Assembly: GCA_015698305.1 (NCBI GenBank)
Contig: CP048620.1
Location: 2,998,001 to 3,062,000 of the forward strand
DNA: 64,000 bases
DNA from: Candidatus Nitrohelix vancouverensis
Lineage (GTDB): Bacteria; Nitrospinota; Nitrospinia; Nitrospinales; VA-1
Direction of reading: 5' to 3'
Part shown: positions 1-9,083 of the stretch, one piece after another
Numbering within the stretch: position 1 is the first letter of the stretch
How the letters are laid out: each line of letters begins with the position of its first letter
Made by a program: the position numbers and the translations under genes
Notes under the pieces: model-generated
Told to the model about the DNA's origin: nothing
Seen by the model: only the letters and a program-made list of their open reading frames with translations
Database searches by the model: none

Positions 1-200
1 TGATCGATACGGATGTTCCTTCGGATCTGTCCAAGCCAATCGGCAAAGACGCGCAACATGTCCACATGGGTAGCGGCGACGACTGCAAATCCCTGAAATT
101 GTCCGCTGGCGAGCACACCGTTACGACCTTGTTTGCCAAGGGCAATCATGTGCCTTACGATCCTGAAATCTCCGACACGATTCAGATAACCGTAAAATAA
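1..200 (+). CDS. DUF4399 domain protein, 3' end only
   Basis: The frame is open from the window edge (first full codon at base 3) to the TAA at 198-200. The 65 visible residues contain HVHMGSGDD, GEHTV and SDTIQITV. These match the C-terminal half of DUF4399, a small, usually secreted domain of unknown function in which a Gly-Glu/Lys-His-Thr turn precedes a hydrophobic strand. The start and any signal peptide lie outside the window. A strong terminator follows directly, so this is the last gene of its unit. The family match is from memory of the motif. Confidence 0.7.
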   Translation, partial: IDTDVPSDLSKPIGKDAQHVHMGSGDDCKSLKLSAGEHTVTTLFAKGNHVPYDPEISDTIQITVK

Positions 201-220
201 ATCTGAACAGCTAACGAAAA

Positions 221-250
221 GCCGCCCTCAGTTGAGGGCGGCTTTTTTTT
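221..250 (+). terminator. Rho-independent terminator after the DUF4399 gene
   Basis: A perfect 9-base stem (GCCGCCCTC with GAGGGCGGC) closes a tight AGTT loop and is followed by eight T residues. It sits 20 bases after the stop of the partial first gene and isolates it from the protease gene at 369. Confidence 0.92.
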
Positions 251-368
251 CCTACTGAATCCTGACCACGTCGGAAAATCATTGTTTTCCCCTTCCCATA
301 ATTTTAAAATAGAATTTATAAGCAGGAAAATAATGTAACGCGATTTCACTTTCACCAAAGACCAATCC

Positions 369-1724
369 ATGATTCGCTTGAAAACCTTCAAAGCACTTGC
401 ATCCTTTCTAATCGCCGGAATTTTTGTTCTGGTTTCCGTTGTCTCATCCAGCGCAACTCAGGCCAACACCAGCGCCATCGCTCTTCTTATCGCAAAAGAC
501 AAAGACGGTAATGATCTGGGAACGGGTAGCGGCTTTGTGGTGGATCCCACTGGAGTCCTTATTACCAATTACCATGTGATGGTGGATGCGGCGACCTTGA
601 CCGCAATTTTCAGCAACGGGCAAACCGCCCGGGTCGAGCGTGTTTTAAAAGTGGATCGCAAAAAAGATTTCGCCGTCGTTCAACTTGAAGAGGATTTTTA
701 TTCGACGCTCGAACTGGGAGACTCCGACCGTTTGCAAATGTTCGATTTCTCGAAAGCCCTGGGCCATCCCACGCAGAGAGTCATCCGGGAAAACGGACGC
801 CCCGAAGGTCCCTTGCTTAAAACCTTCGGTTTTGTGATCGGCGTTCTGCCGCAGGCAGTCGCGGATTTTTCATTTATTTACACGACGGCTCCTTTTGAAC
901 CGGGTTTCAGCGGCGGTCCTTTATTGGACAAAAACAATAAGGTGATCGGTATTGTCACCATGGAAGGCGGGTCGCTCAACCTGGCCCTGCCAATCAACGA
1001 GGTCAAGCCCTTCATCAACAAGAGTAAAAAAGACGTCTCCTACGAGACCTTCATTGAACAGGACCTCGCTTTTTCCGAAGCGGATTATTACCGGGGAAAT
1101 TTTTACCTGTATGAAAAGGGACAGCCAGAGGAAGCGCTGGAATTTCTAACGCAGGCCGCGCTCAAAAATCCGGAATGGGCCGCTCCTTATTACGACATGG
1201 CGGCGGCTCATCGCGACATGGGCGACATCGATCAAGCGATCGAAAAATATGAACTCTGTTTGAAAATCAACCCGAATTTTTCGGAAGCGCTTTCCAATTT
1301 AGGCGGTTTTTATTTTCGAGAGGGCAAAGTCGAAGAAGCCTTGAAACTGTTTGAACAATCCGTGGCTATCTTCCCGCACTTTGTTCAGGCTTTGTCCAAT
1401 CTGGGGGCAGTGCTCAATAAATTGGAACGTTCAGAACAGGCGGTGCCTTTTTTGAAGCGGGCGCTACGCGTCACCCCGGGCTTTGAAATGGCCTATTTCA
1501 ACCTCGGCAACGCCTATTATAAAACCCAGGAATGGGGACAGGCTGAACAAACCTACCGACAGGCTCTTGCTCTCGGCGTCGACTTCCTTTCCATCCACTG
1601 GAAGCTTTATGAAATTTATCACCGCCAGGGCGATGTGAAACGCGAACGAGAAGAACTGAACGCCATCCTGCAAATGGACCCGGAAAACGAAAAAGCAAAA
1701 TCGTTGCTCTCTTCAACGCCTTGA
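369..1724 (+). CDS. Trypsin-like serine protease with C-terminal TPR repeats
   Basis: The 451-residue protein has a hydrophobic N-terminal segment (about residues 9-30) that acts as a signal peptide or anchor, so it is exported. Residues 35-225 form a DegP-type S1 protease domain with an intact triad: His69 (NYHVM), Asp100 (KKDFAVV) and Ser181 (GFSGGPLLD). No PDZ domain follows. From about residue 235 there are four to five TPR units with the usual Gly/Ala/Tyr and Pro spacing (e.g. NPNFSEALSNLG). A protease-TPR fusion in the periplasm suggests peptide-guided quality control or a partner-recruiting protease; the substrate is unknown. It stands alone, after a terminator and convergent with the M28 peptidase. 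Confidence 0.85.
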   Translation: MIRLKTFKALASFLIAGIFVLVSVVSSSATQANTSAIALLIAKDKDGNDLGTGSGFVVDPTGVLITNYHVMVDAATLTAIFSNGQTARVERVLKVDRKKDFAVVQLEEDFYSTLELGDSDRLQMFDFSKALGHPTQRVIRENGRPEGPLLKTFGFVIGVLPQAVADFSFIYTTAPFEPGFSGGPLLDKNNKVIGIVTMEGGSLNLALPINEVKPFINKSKKDVSYETFIEQDLAFSEADYYRGNFYLYEKGQPEEALEFLTQAALKNPEWAAPYYDMAAAHRDMGDIDQAIEKYELCLKINPNFSEALSNLGGFYFREGKVEEALKLFEQSVAIFPHFVQALSNLGAVLNKLERSEQAVPFLKRALRVTPGFEMAYFNLGNAYYKTQEWGQAEQTYRQALALGVDFLSIHWKLYEIYHRQGDVKREREELNAILQMDPENEKAKSLLSSTP

Positions 1725-1767
1725 CAGAGAGAACGCCAGAATCCGGACGCCGCTCCAATTCCCTCCC

Positions 1768-2694
1768 CTATTGAGTAGCCTGCCACTCCAGCAAAACGCG
1801 AAAAACAGCAAGCAAACTTTCTTCTGAGCATTTGTCGAGCGTGTCCGACAGCAAATGCCAGTGAGGGTAGTCGAGATCGATCAAAACAATCGCCGGAATG
1901 CCGCGCTTGTAAAAGGGATAATGATCGTCATACACCGTGTATTTCTTTTGGTCTTTGAACTGGGAATAGCCCAATTCAGTCGCCTTCGCCACGATCCCGT
2001 CCAAATAAGCCCCCGCGCTGATCTGCGAATAAGTTTCGCGAAATATCTCCAGCTCCGCATCTCCTATCATATCCACGACCAGAACCAGATACGGCTGATC
2101 CTCAGGAGACATGCCTTCCACCTGCTCCGCCATATACGTCGAGCCTAGCAAACCGCCGCCAGAGCTGTGATCGCCATAATCTTCGCCATCGAAAAACACC
2201 AGATGCACCGGTCCTTTGGGTGGAAAACGCGAATACCATTCCGCCAGCGCCAGCAAGAGCGCGACTCCCGAGCCGCCGTCGTTGGCGCCTACAATGGGTT
2301 GTTTACGCAGAACCTCGTCGGATTCCTGATCCGCGTAAGGTCGCGTGTCGTAATGCGCGCCAATAAAAAGCGGCTTACCGCCTTCGGTGCCCGGAAATTT
2401 CAAAATGATGTTCTGGAATTCCAGCCCCATCCCCTTCGCAGAACGCAAAGGATGAAACGACTGGAGCGACACTTCCGCCGCATAGGATGCGCCAACCGAA
2501 CGAATGAGGTCGCGCGTTTGATAATAGCCAGGGGAACCAGGATAACGCGGACCAAAACTGCATAGCAGTTCCAGACCTTGCCATAACTTCCCCGAAAATT
2601 CCGTCCAGGGGGATCTGGACTCAGCCAAAGTCTTGCCCGTAGAAAGCAAGGCAAGCAGAAGGCTGAAACAAAGAATTAAAATACGTTTTTTCAA
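1768..2694 (-). CDS. Secreted M28-family peptidase / glutaminyl-cyclase-like
   Basis: 308 residues with a clear signal peptide (about 1-24, ending TLA-ES). The M28 zinc-site elements are in order: GAHYDTRP (His114, Asp116), ANDGGSGVA (Asp139), FFDGEDYG (Glu171), VDMIGD, and the late YPHWH with its His. The overall layout, including the long DLDYPHWHLLSDT segment, resembles glutaminyl-peptide cyclotransferases as much as aminopeptidases. Both share this fold and the choice cannot be made here. It lies 25 bases downstream of the Nudix gene on the same strand, so the two are probably cotranscribed. Confidence 0.8.
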   Translation of the reverse strand: MKKRILILCFSLLLALLSTGKTLAESRSPWTEFSGKLWQGLELLCSFGPRYPGSPGYYQTRDLIRSVGASYAAEVSLQSFHPLRSAKGMGLEFQNIILKFPGTEGGKPLFIGAHYDTRPYADQESDEVLRKQPIVGANDGGSGVALLLALAEWYSRFPPKGPVHLVFFDGEDYGDHSSGGGLLGSTYMAEQVEGMSPEDQPYLVLVVDMIGDAELEIFRETYSQISAGAYLDGIVAKATELGYSQFKDQKKYTVYDDHYPFYKRGIPAIVLIDLDYPHWHLLSDTLDKCSEESLLAVFRVLLEWQATQ

Positions 2695-2719
2695 AGCTTT
2701 TTCGACTCAAGCAAAAGCT

Positions 2720-3127
2720 TCACCTGAGCGCTTGCACGGAATCAAAATAATCCTGAAGGATTTTAGCGTGGTCGAATACCAAGGGGTCGGGCAGGTTTTC
2801 CCTTGTAAAAACACCGATTTCACGAGAATCGGTTCCCGGTTGTGGTTGGCCAGAGGCCCTTGCAACAAAGACCGTAGAGATATTGTGTTGTCGATAATCC
2901 CGATTCGGATCGGAGTAGGTGCGCAACTGTCGAACCAGTTCAACGTCCAGAGCCGTCTCTTCTTTGGCCTCGCGTATGGCAGCCGTTTCCAGGGATTCTC
3001 CATAATCCACATACCCACCCGGAATCGCCCAGCCATGCGGTTCGTTGAACCTCTGGATCAAGACGATACCTCTGTCCTCCAACTCAATAATGATATCAAC
3101 TGTGGGAATAGGATTCTTGTATGGCAT
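2720..3127 (-). CDS. Nudix hydrolase
   Basis: The Nudix box is complete: GGYVDYGE, then REAKEET (G-x5-E-x7-REUxEE), at about residues 38-60. It is preceded by [17 protein letters not shown], the usual first strands. I take the start at 3127 ([11 protein letters not shown]) because a GGAG lies about ten bases upstream. The open frame extends to 3208, but the extra 27 residues look unlike the family. The resulting 135 residues are typical of ADP-ribose or dNTP pyrophosphatases; the substrate cannot be read. It is the first gene of a two-gene unit with the M28 peptidase. Confidence 0.88.
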   Translation of the reverse strand: MPYKNPIPTVDIIIELEDRGIVLIQRFNEPHGWAIPGGYVDYGESLETAAIREAKEETALDVELVRQLRTYSDPNRDYRQHNISTVFVARASGQPQPGTDSREIGVFTRENLPDPLVFDHAKILQDYFDSVQALR

Positions 3128-3309
3128 AAAAAATTTTCTCCAATCGTGTCTCTGTCTGGCAATAGATACATGTATGATATTCAATTTTTTTTTAAAATCA
3201 ATCCCCACTTCTGCAAGGGTCCCCCCAAAGTCTCTGTTTTCTTGACACTCTGTAAATTTGGGGGTATTTTAAAAGTAGTATTAAATTTACATTAGGTCGT
3301 TTTTGCCCC

Positions 3310-3336
3310 TAAAGTTTCCATCTATCCTTCCGATAG
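3310..3336 (+). promoter_or_regulatory. Sigma-28 (FliA) promoter of flgM
   Basis: TAAAGTTT at 3310-3317 is an exact match to the FliA -35 consensus. TCCGATAG at 3329-3336 matches six of eight positions of the GCCGATAA -10. The spacer is exactly 11 bases, the canonical value. Placement 93 bases before the flgM start is what is expected of a class 3 flagellar promoter, so site and gene support each other. Confidence 0.88.
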
Positions 3337-3345
3337 GAAGGGTAA

Positions 3346-3388
3346 CTCGGGAGTTGAATTGGAGGATTTACCCCGACTCCCAGCCGAG
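3346..3388 (+). other. Hairpin in the flgM leader
   Basis: GGGAGT (3349-3354) pairs with ACTCCC (3376-3381), and the flanking CTC (3346-3348) pairs with GAG (3386-3388) across a small bulge. The stem lies entirely between the predicted sigma-28 start site and the flgM start codon. A role in translation control is only a possibility. Confidence 0.45.
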
Positions 3389-3428
3389 AAAGAATGATTA
3401 ACCCATTGCAGGCTTAGCAGGTAGCGTT

Positions 3429-3752
3429 ATGGAAATCCCAGGAAACGAATTCAGAGTTAAAAACAAGACCATTCAGGACCGCATGAAGGTTGATGGCAAG
3501 GCGGCCTCGAAAAAAGCGGATGCGGCTTCCGGCTCATCCTCTGTTTCCAACACAGTCAATGTGCAAGTTTCTTCCTTTGCCAAAGATGTGCAAAAAGCGC
3601 ATGAGGCCTTGGGTGCGGCTCCAGACATAAGGACCGAAAAGGTCGAGCGCATCAAAAAGGAAATTGCAGAAGGTCGTTTTCACGTTGACAGCAATGATCT
3701 TGCGGAAAAAATTCTGAAAGACATCATCACCGAATCCGACTTTTTAAGCTGA
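3429..3752 (+). CDS. flgM: Anti-sigma-28 factor FlgM
   Basis: 107 residues. The N-terminal half is a disordered, Lys/Ser/Ala-rich stretch. The C-terminal half (about 60-105) carries the family helices, with KVERIKKEIAEGRFHVDSNDLAEKIL as the diagnostic region that binds sigma-28. FlgM holds FliA inactive until the hook-basal body is finished, then is exported through it. The gene sits alone behind its own sigma-28 promoter, giving the usual feedback loop, and no other flagellar gene is in the window. A 7-bp hairpin without a T-run follows the stop. Confidence 0.9.
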   Translation: MEIPGNEFRVKNKTIQDRMKVDGKAASKKADAASGSSSVSNTVNVQVSSFAKDVQKAHEALGAAPDIRTEKVERIKKEIAEGRFHVDSNDLAEKILKDIITESDFLS

Positions 3753-3756
3753 TCGC

Positions 3757-3775
3757 GGCGCTATTTCATAGCGCC
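3757..3775 (+). terminator. Weak hairpin after flgM
   Basis: A perfect 7-base stem GGCGCTA / TAGCGCC closes a 5-base loop, starting five bases after the flgM stop. There is no T-tract, so it may only protect the transcript end or act with Rho. The rest of the gap to 4003 shows nothing I can name. Confidence 0.4.
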
Positions 3776-4003
3776 CTGACCCAGCCCGTCGGCCTCCCTC
3801 GAAATCCGACGGAAGTCGGAATATTCAATACGAGCCTTCGATCCCACCGAAGCGACTGAATCACACAATAAATTCAATATTCGACATTTGAATACGCTTC
3901 CATCCCGTTTACGCGCGAGAGCGTTCATTTGAACAGAAACGGGTCGGTTCTTGGACTGGCCGGAAGGTTCTTTGTAATTTCTACAGTCAGCGAGGATAAA
4001 GAA

Positions 4004-4231
4004 CTAATTACTATGCGCTGTGGAGGAAGGCAGGGTGTGGATGAAACGGTTTAACTTTTCGATCAATTGGTTAACCTCCATGCCATGCATGAGGGCGCCG
4101 TTCTCCAAAGTATCGAATTTAACGGCGAAACACTCTCCGCAACTCATCTTCAATTCGTTAAAAAAACGAATGGTTTCGGGATGAGCGCTGATAATCTCGT
4201 TAATCGTCGTATTTTTATTGATGACAAGCAT
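4004..4231 (-). CDS. DUF1858 domain protein (redox-disulfide type)
   Basis: 75 residues: an N-terminal INKNTTINEIISAHPETIRFF region followed by a conserved cysteine pair in MSCGECF. This is the DUF1858 / 'hybrid cluster protein-associated redox disulfide' family. The two cysteines, two residues apart, may cycle as a disulfide. Start at 4231 is preceded by GGGGC on the minus strand. It is divergent from rpmB with about 90 bases between them. No hybrid cluster protein gene is nearby, so its partner is unknown. Confidence 0.8.
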   Translation of the reverse strand: MLVINKNTTINEIISAHPETIRFFNELKMSCGECFAVKFDTLENGALMHGMEVNQLIEKLNRFIHTLPSSTAHSN

Positions 4232-4321
4232 ATAGGCCCCTTAAAATCACTTGCCCATGGTTTAAGCTTATGCTAGCATTATCACCTTCTTTAAACAATG
4301 TTTTTTTACGGGAGCAGTTGA

Positions 4322-4513
4322 ATGTCCAAAAAGTGCGAAATCTGCGATAAAGGCCCGATGTTCGGGAACAATGTGAGTCACGCAAATAACAAAACGCGTC
4401 GACGATGGAACCCCAATCTGCGCAAGATTCATGGCATCTACAAAGGCGTTGTAAAAACCATGAAAGTTTGTACGCGTTGCTTGAAAAAAGGCAAGATCAC
4501 CAAAGTTATCTGA
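4322..4513 (+). CDS. rpmB: 50S ribosomal protein L28
   Basis: 63 residues, the normal size. It opens [21 protein letters not shown] and contains [11 protein letters not shown], the L28 signature. It has two Cys pairs (CEIC near the start, CTRC near the end), so it is the zinc-binding C+ form. It is part of the large subunit near the E site. Transcribed alone, convergent with the rel/spoT gene. Confidence 0.97.
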   Translation: MSKKCEICDKGPMFGNNVSHANNKTRRRWNPNLRKIHGIYKGVVKTMKVCTRCLKKGKITKVI

Positions 4514-4516
4514 AGA

Positions 4517-4536
4517 GCGCCGGCAACCACCGGCGC
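4517..4536 (+). terminator. Hairpin between rpmB and rel/spoT
   Basis: GCGCCGG (4517-4523) pairs perfectly with CCGGCGC (4530-4536) over a 6-base loop, three bases after the rpmB stop. It lacks a good T-run on either strand, so terminator function for the two convergent genes is plausible but weak. Confidence 0.45.
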
Positions 4537-4553
4537 GCTCACCTTCGGCGGTT

Positions 4554-6767
4554 TTATTCCTGCCCAGCCAAAAGCCGCCCACCATCCGTTTTCTTATTGT
4601 ATTCCTTGACTCGCTCTAAATGAATCACGCCATTCACTTCGCGGATCGCGGCCAGGGTTGTGTTGAGATCCTGCAAGTCCGAGACTTCCATTAAGAAATC
4701 GAAATAGGCCCGCTTGTTGGCGCCTTGTTTGATGTTTGCGCGGGTGATATTGATATTGCAACCGGCGATGGCCTGAGTGATCTCAGCCAATTGCCCCGGT
4801 TTGTCCTCCGCAACAATGGTCACGCGAACTTCAAAACTGGTTTGACCACCCTGCTCCCATTCCACCGAAATCAGACGCTCCGATTCCGCGCTCAAATTAT
4901 TCACGCCAGGACAATCAACATGGTGCACGGTGACGCCGCGACCGCGCGTGATATAACCAGTGATAGGCTCTCCCGGAACCGGGTTACAACATTTCCCCAA
5001 ACGCAGTAAAATATTATTGTTGAAACATTCAACGCGAACCGGACTGTCTCCCACCCTCTTGGGAGCGATTTCTTTCAATTTGACCTGATTCGGTTCAACG
5101 CGCTTGAGTTTTTCAATCGACTCTTTCGGAGCCACCTTCAGGATCACCTGATGCGCGGATACTTTGCCCAAACCGACGCCGCGTAACAAACCCTCGAAAC
5201 TGACAAAGCCCGAAGACTGGATCGCCTCGTTCAATTTTTCACCCTGCAATAAAGTATCCGGGTCGAGACCGTACTCCTGGATTTCTTTCTCCAGAATCTC
5301 CTTGCCAAAAATCAGGCTTTTTTCCTTTTCCATCGCATTGATAAAATTCGAAATTCTTCCCCGGGCCTTGCTGGTCTTAACAAAAGACAGCCATTCGCGG
5401 CTCGGGCTGGCGTCTTCAGAGGTATCAATTTCAACCTGATCGCCATTACGCAATTTGTAGCGCAGGCTCACTGATTTGCCGTTGACTCGCGCTTCGGTGC
5501 AATGCTTTCCAATATCGGTGTGAACGGCGAAAGCATAATCCACCGGAGTCGAGCCGCGCGGCAAAGCGACCACTTCGCCCGCCGGGGTGAACACATAAAC
5601 CTCGTTGGAGAACAGATCGATTTTGAAGGCGTTCAGGAACTCTTTGGGATTCTTGAAATCCTTTTGATTTTCTATCAGATGGCGCACCCAGTTCAAACCG
5701 GGGTCGGGGACGTTTTTAGCGTTCTTGTTTTTCTCGACATCCTTGTATTGCCAGTGAGCGGCAATGCCTTCCTCGCAGATTTGATGCATCTCTCCAGTGC
5801 GAATCTGGATTTCGACGCGCTCCCCTTCGGGGCCGATCACCGTCGTGTGCAAGGATTTGTACTGGTTTGGTTTGGGCATCGCAATATAATCCTTGAACCG
5901 ACCCGGAATCGGTTTCCACAAAGAATGGATCAATCCCAACACCGCATAACAATCCTTCAGGCTGGTGGTCAGAACGCGAATGCCAATCAAGTCGTACACC
6001 TCGTCAAACGAGATGTTCTGTTCGATCATCTTTTTATAAACGCTATAGGTGTGCTTGGTGCGGCCCTGCAACTCGCCCTCTATTCCCGCATCCTTTAATT
6101 CCTTGCGAATCAGGTCGCAAACCTTCTCCATATAATTCGTTCGGCGTTGGCGCATGCCCTTCATGAGCTTGGAGATTTTCTTATACTCTTCCGGGGCGAT
6201 ATGCTTCATGGAGCCGTCTTCCAGCTCCGCTTTCAACCAGGCGATGCCCAATCGATTGGCGATGGGCGCGTAAATATCCAGGGTTTCCATCGCGATCCGA
6301 CGACGCCTCTCCTCGGACAAGGATTGCAGGGTCTTGATATTGTGCGCGCGGTCGGCAAGTTTGATGAGCACCACGCGAATGTCCTTGGACATGGCGAGAA
6401 TCATCTTTCGATAGTTCTCCGCCTGGCTCTCTTCCTTGCTGGCGAATTCGATTTGACTGATTTTTGTGACGCCGTCGACGAGTTGGTACACTTCTTCGCC
6501 GAACTGCATGGTGATTTCTTCAGGCGTGGCGAGGGTGTCTTCGATGGTATCGTGCAGGAGTCCTGCGGCGACTGACTTTTCATCCATCTTCAAACGCGTC
6601 AGATTCCACGCCACCTCGACGGGGTGCGAAAAATAAGCCTCGCCCGACTTGCGACTCTGATTCCGATGCGCCTTGGCGGAATAAACATAAGCGTCGAATA
6701 TCACATCTAGATCCGCAAGCGGGTGATACTCCATGACAGAATCTGTAATGTCGCTTAATTTACGCAT
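4554..6767 (-). CDS. Bifunctional (p)ppGpp synthetase/hydrolase (Rel/SpoT)
   Basis: 737 residues with the full long-RSH layout. An N-terminal HD hydrolase (SHPVEVAWNL, His72-Asp73 in LLHDTIEDT) is followed by a synthetase domain (about 230-345) with RFKDYIAMPKPNQYKSLHT. Next come TGS (about 385-450), the helical/zinc-finger-like middle with CCNPVPG, and ACT at the C-terminus (about 660-735). The RFKD motif is the RXKD type of bifunctional enzymes rather than the EXDD of RelA, and the HD site is intact. So it should both make and degrade the stringent-response alarmone. It is monocistronic, with recG divergent from it. Confidence 0.95.
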   Translation of the reverse strand: MRKLSDITDSVMEYHPLADLDVIFDAYVYSAKAHRNQSRKSGEAYFSHPVEVAWNLTRLKMDEKSVAAGLLHDTIEDTLATPEEITMQFGEEVYQLVDGVTKISQIEFASKEESQAENYRKMILAMSKDIRVVLIKLADRAHNIKTLQSLSEERRRRIAMETLDIYAPIANRLGIAWLKAELEDGSMKHIAPEEYKKISKLMKGMRQRRTNYMEKVCDLIRKELKDAGIEGELQGRTKHTYSVYKKMIEQNISFDEVYDLIGIRVLTTSLKDCYAVLGLIHSLWKPIPGRFKDYIAMPKPNQYKSLHTTVIGPEGERVEIQIRTGEMHQICEEGIAAHWQYKDVEKNKNAKNVPDPGLNWVRHLIENQKDFKNPKEFLNAFKIDLFSNEVYVFTPAGEVVALPRGSTPVDYAFAVHTDIGKHCTEARVNGKSVSLRYKLRNGDQVEIDTSEDASPSREWLSFVKTSKARGRISNFINAMEKEKSLIFGKEILEKEIQEYGLDPDTLLQGEKLNEAIQSSGFVSFEGLLRGVGLGKVSAHQVILKVAPKESIEKLKRVEPNQVKLKEIAPKRVGDSPVRVECFNNNILLRLGKCCNPVPGEPITGYITRGRGVTVHHVDCPGVNNLSAESERLISVEWEQGGQTSFEVRVTIVAEDKPGQLAEITQAIAGCNINITRANIKQGANKRAYFDFLMEVSDLQDLNTTLAAIREVNGVIHLERVKEYNKKTDGGRLLAGQE

Positions 6768-6935
6768 GAGAATGATTCCGAAAATTCTTTGGGAAACAAA
6801 AAAAATCGGTCGCTAGGTTTTGTTTTTACTTGCTTTACGTCTAATCAAGGATACTAATGTGGAAAATTTAAGTCAAATAATCTTTATTGAACGATGATTC
6901 TGAGACGATAGAACTTGCGTGATTTTACGGGTACA

Positions 6936-9083
6936 ATGCCGATCGTGAACCGAAGCCCTATGCCAAAAGAAAACAAAACTCCATCTCTCGAAGACAGCCT
7001 GCAATTCGTCAAAGGCGTCGGCCCAAAACGAGTTCTATTACTCAAAAAACTGGGTCTGGAAACGATTGACGACGCCCTGCATTTTCTTCCGTTTCGCTAC
7101 GAAGACCGGAGCCAGGTGAAAACCATTTCCCAGTTGAATGTAGGGGAAGCCGTTACCCTGGCTGGGTCGATCACCAGCGCGGGAAGCATGCGCGCGGGTC
7201 ATCGCAAGAAAATCTTTGAGGTCATCGTCCAGGACGAAACCGGCTTCGTCAGCGCCAAATGGTTTCAGTTCAACGAAAAATACATGACCGGAAAGTTTGA
7301 GGTTGGCAACGCCATCGTGCTTTCGGGAACCCCGGTCAACAGCCGCTATTCAGGTTCCGGTATCGAGTTTGTTCACCCCGACGTCGAAACATCCTCCTCC
7401 GACAAGGACGCGCTGGAAATGGGGCAAATCCTCCCCGTTTACCGCACGACGGAAGGATTGCCGGTAAAATCCATGCGCGCGATCATGCGCCAGGTCGTCG
7501 AGCATTACGCGGATCGCGTTGAAGAATTTCTTCCCGCCCACATTCTACAGGCGAATCATTTTCCCAAACGATCGCAAGCCTTTCGCGACGCGCACCTGCC
7601 GCCGAAAGGATCGGACATCAAAGCGCTCGAATCGTTTCAATCGCCAGCGCAGGCGCGACTGATTTATGAAGAGCTGTTCCTCATTCAACTCGGACTCGCT
7701 TCCAGAAAAAAACTGCGTTCCTTTCGCCAGACCGGAAACCCATTAAAGACACGCGGAGAGTTGGTGAAAGACCTCGTTAAACAACTTCCGTTTGAATTGA
7801 CCAATGCGCAGAAACGGGTTCTCAAGGAAATCATGGAAGACCTCGAACAGCCGCACCCGATGAACCGCCTGTTGCAGGGAGATGTTGGAAGCGGCAAAAC
7901 CGTCGTCGCCTTGACTTCTTTATTGACGGCGGTGGACAACGGCATGCAGGCCGCGCTGATGGCGCCCACGGAATTATTATGCGAACAGCATTACGCCAGC
8001 CTGTCGCCTTATTGCGAACGCCTCGGCATCTCTATCGCTCTGCTCACCGGAGCGGGCAAAGCGAAAGACCGAGCGCGGATACAGGAGAATATCAGTCAGG
8101 GCAATACCCAGCTCATCGTCGGCACGCACGCGCTGATACAGAAAGGCGTCGACTTCAACAACCTCGGCCTGATCGTCGTCGACGAGCAACACCGCTTCGG
8201 CGTCCTGCAACGCGAAGCGATCGGAAAAAAAGGCAAAGCTCCGCACGCCCTCATCATGACGGCGACGCCCATTCCGCGCTCGCTGTCCTTGACGCTCTAC
8301 GGAGACTTGAGCGTTTCCTATCTCGACGAGTCGCCGCCGGGAAGACAGCCCATACAAACCCGGATTTTTTACGATAAGAAACGCATGCAGGCCTATGAAC
8401 TTCTGAGCAAGGAAATTGCCAAGGGACGCCAGGCCTACATCGTTTGCCCGCTGATAGAAGAATCTGAGAAAATGGAATTGAAAGCCGCGACCGAAACATT
8501 GGAATTCATCAAAACCACCTTCCCTGACTTGAAGGCGGAACTGATTCACGGTCGCATGAAGCGCGAAGAACGCCAGGATGTCATGGCGCGCTTCCTCGAA
8601 GGCTCCATCCAGATACTCGTCGCCACCACCGTCATCGAAGTCGGCATCGACGTGCCCAACGCATCGCTCATGATCGTCGAGCATGCGGAACGTTTTGGCT
8701 TGTCGCAACTGCATCAACTCAGAGGCCGGGTCGGGCGCGGACGCCACCTTTCTCACTGCATGCTGATCGCCTACTTCCCCCTTTCAGAAGAAGGCAAGCT
8801 GAGACTGGAGGCGATGAAAAATTTTACAGACGGCTTTGCGATTGCGGAAGAAGATCTTAAAATAAGAGGGCCTGGGGATTTCATGGGCACGCGCCAGTCG
8901 GGCATTCCTCTCTTGCGAGTCGCCAACCTCTTGAGGGATTTCAAATGGCTGACGCTGGCGCGTGAAGAAGCGACGCGCCTGATCGAAGCAGACCCGCAAT
9001 TGCAGGAAAGCAAACACATCAAACTCAAACAAGCGTTACAAAACACGATGGGCGACAAGCTGGACTTGATGGCGATTATATGA
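6936..9083 (+). CDS. recG: ATP-dependent DNA helicase RecG
   Basis: About 715 residues. The N-terminal wedge/OB region opens with LQFVKGVGPKRVLLLKKLG. The superfamily 2 helicase motifs follow: LLQGDVGSGKTVVA (Walker A), DEQHRFGVLQR (DEAH-type box), TATPIPRSL (motif III) and the C-terminal QLRGRVGRG. RecG remodels stalled forks and branches Holliday junctions. The start is uncertain: TTG at 6915, ATG at 6936 and ATG at 6960 are all in frame and none has a strong ribosome site. I chose 6936. Its last four bases overlap the next gene (ATGA), so the two are translationally coupled. Confidence 0.95.
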   Translation: MPIVNRSPMPKENKTPSLEDSLQFVKGVGPKRVLLLKKLGLETIDDALHFLPFRYEDRSQVKTISQLNVGEAVTLAGSITSAGSMRAGHRKKIFEVIVQDETGFVSAKWFQFNEKYMTGKFEVGNAIVLSGTPVNSRYSGSGIEFVHPDVETSSSDKDALEMGQILPVYRTTEGLPVKSMRAIMRQVVEHYADRVEEFLPAHILQANHFPKRSQAFRDAHLPPKGSDIKALESFQSPAQARLIYEELFLIQLGLASRKKLRSFRQTGNPLKTRGELVKDLVKQLPFELTNAQKRVLKEIMEDLEQPHPMNRLLQGDVGSGKTVVALTSLLTAVDNGMQAALMAPTELLCEQHYASLSPYCERLGISIALLTGAGKAKDRARIQENISQGNTQLIVGTHALIQKGVDFNNLGLIVVDEQHRFGVLQREAIGKKGKAPHALIMTATPIPRSLSLTLYGDLSVSYLDESPPGRQPIQTRIFYDKKRMQAYELLSKEIAKGRQAYIVCPLIEESEKMELKAATETLEFIKTTFPDLKAELIHGRMKREERQDVMARFLEGSIQILVATTVIEVGIDVPNASLMIVEHAERFGLSQLHQLRGRVGRGRHLSHCMLIAYFPLSEEGKLRLEAMKNFTDGFAIAEEDLKIRGPGDFMGTRQSGIPLLRVANLLRDFKWLTLAREEATRLIEADPQLQESKHIKLKQALQNTMGDKLDLMAII

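Noticed and set aside
7977-8756. Long minus-strand frame inside recG
   Set aside because: Shadow of the recG reading frame; recG has all helicase motifs.
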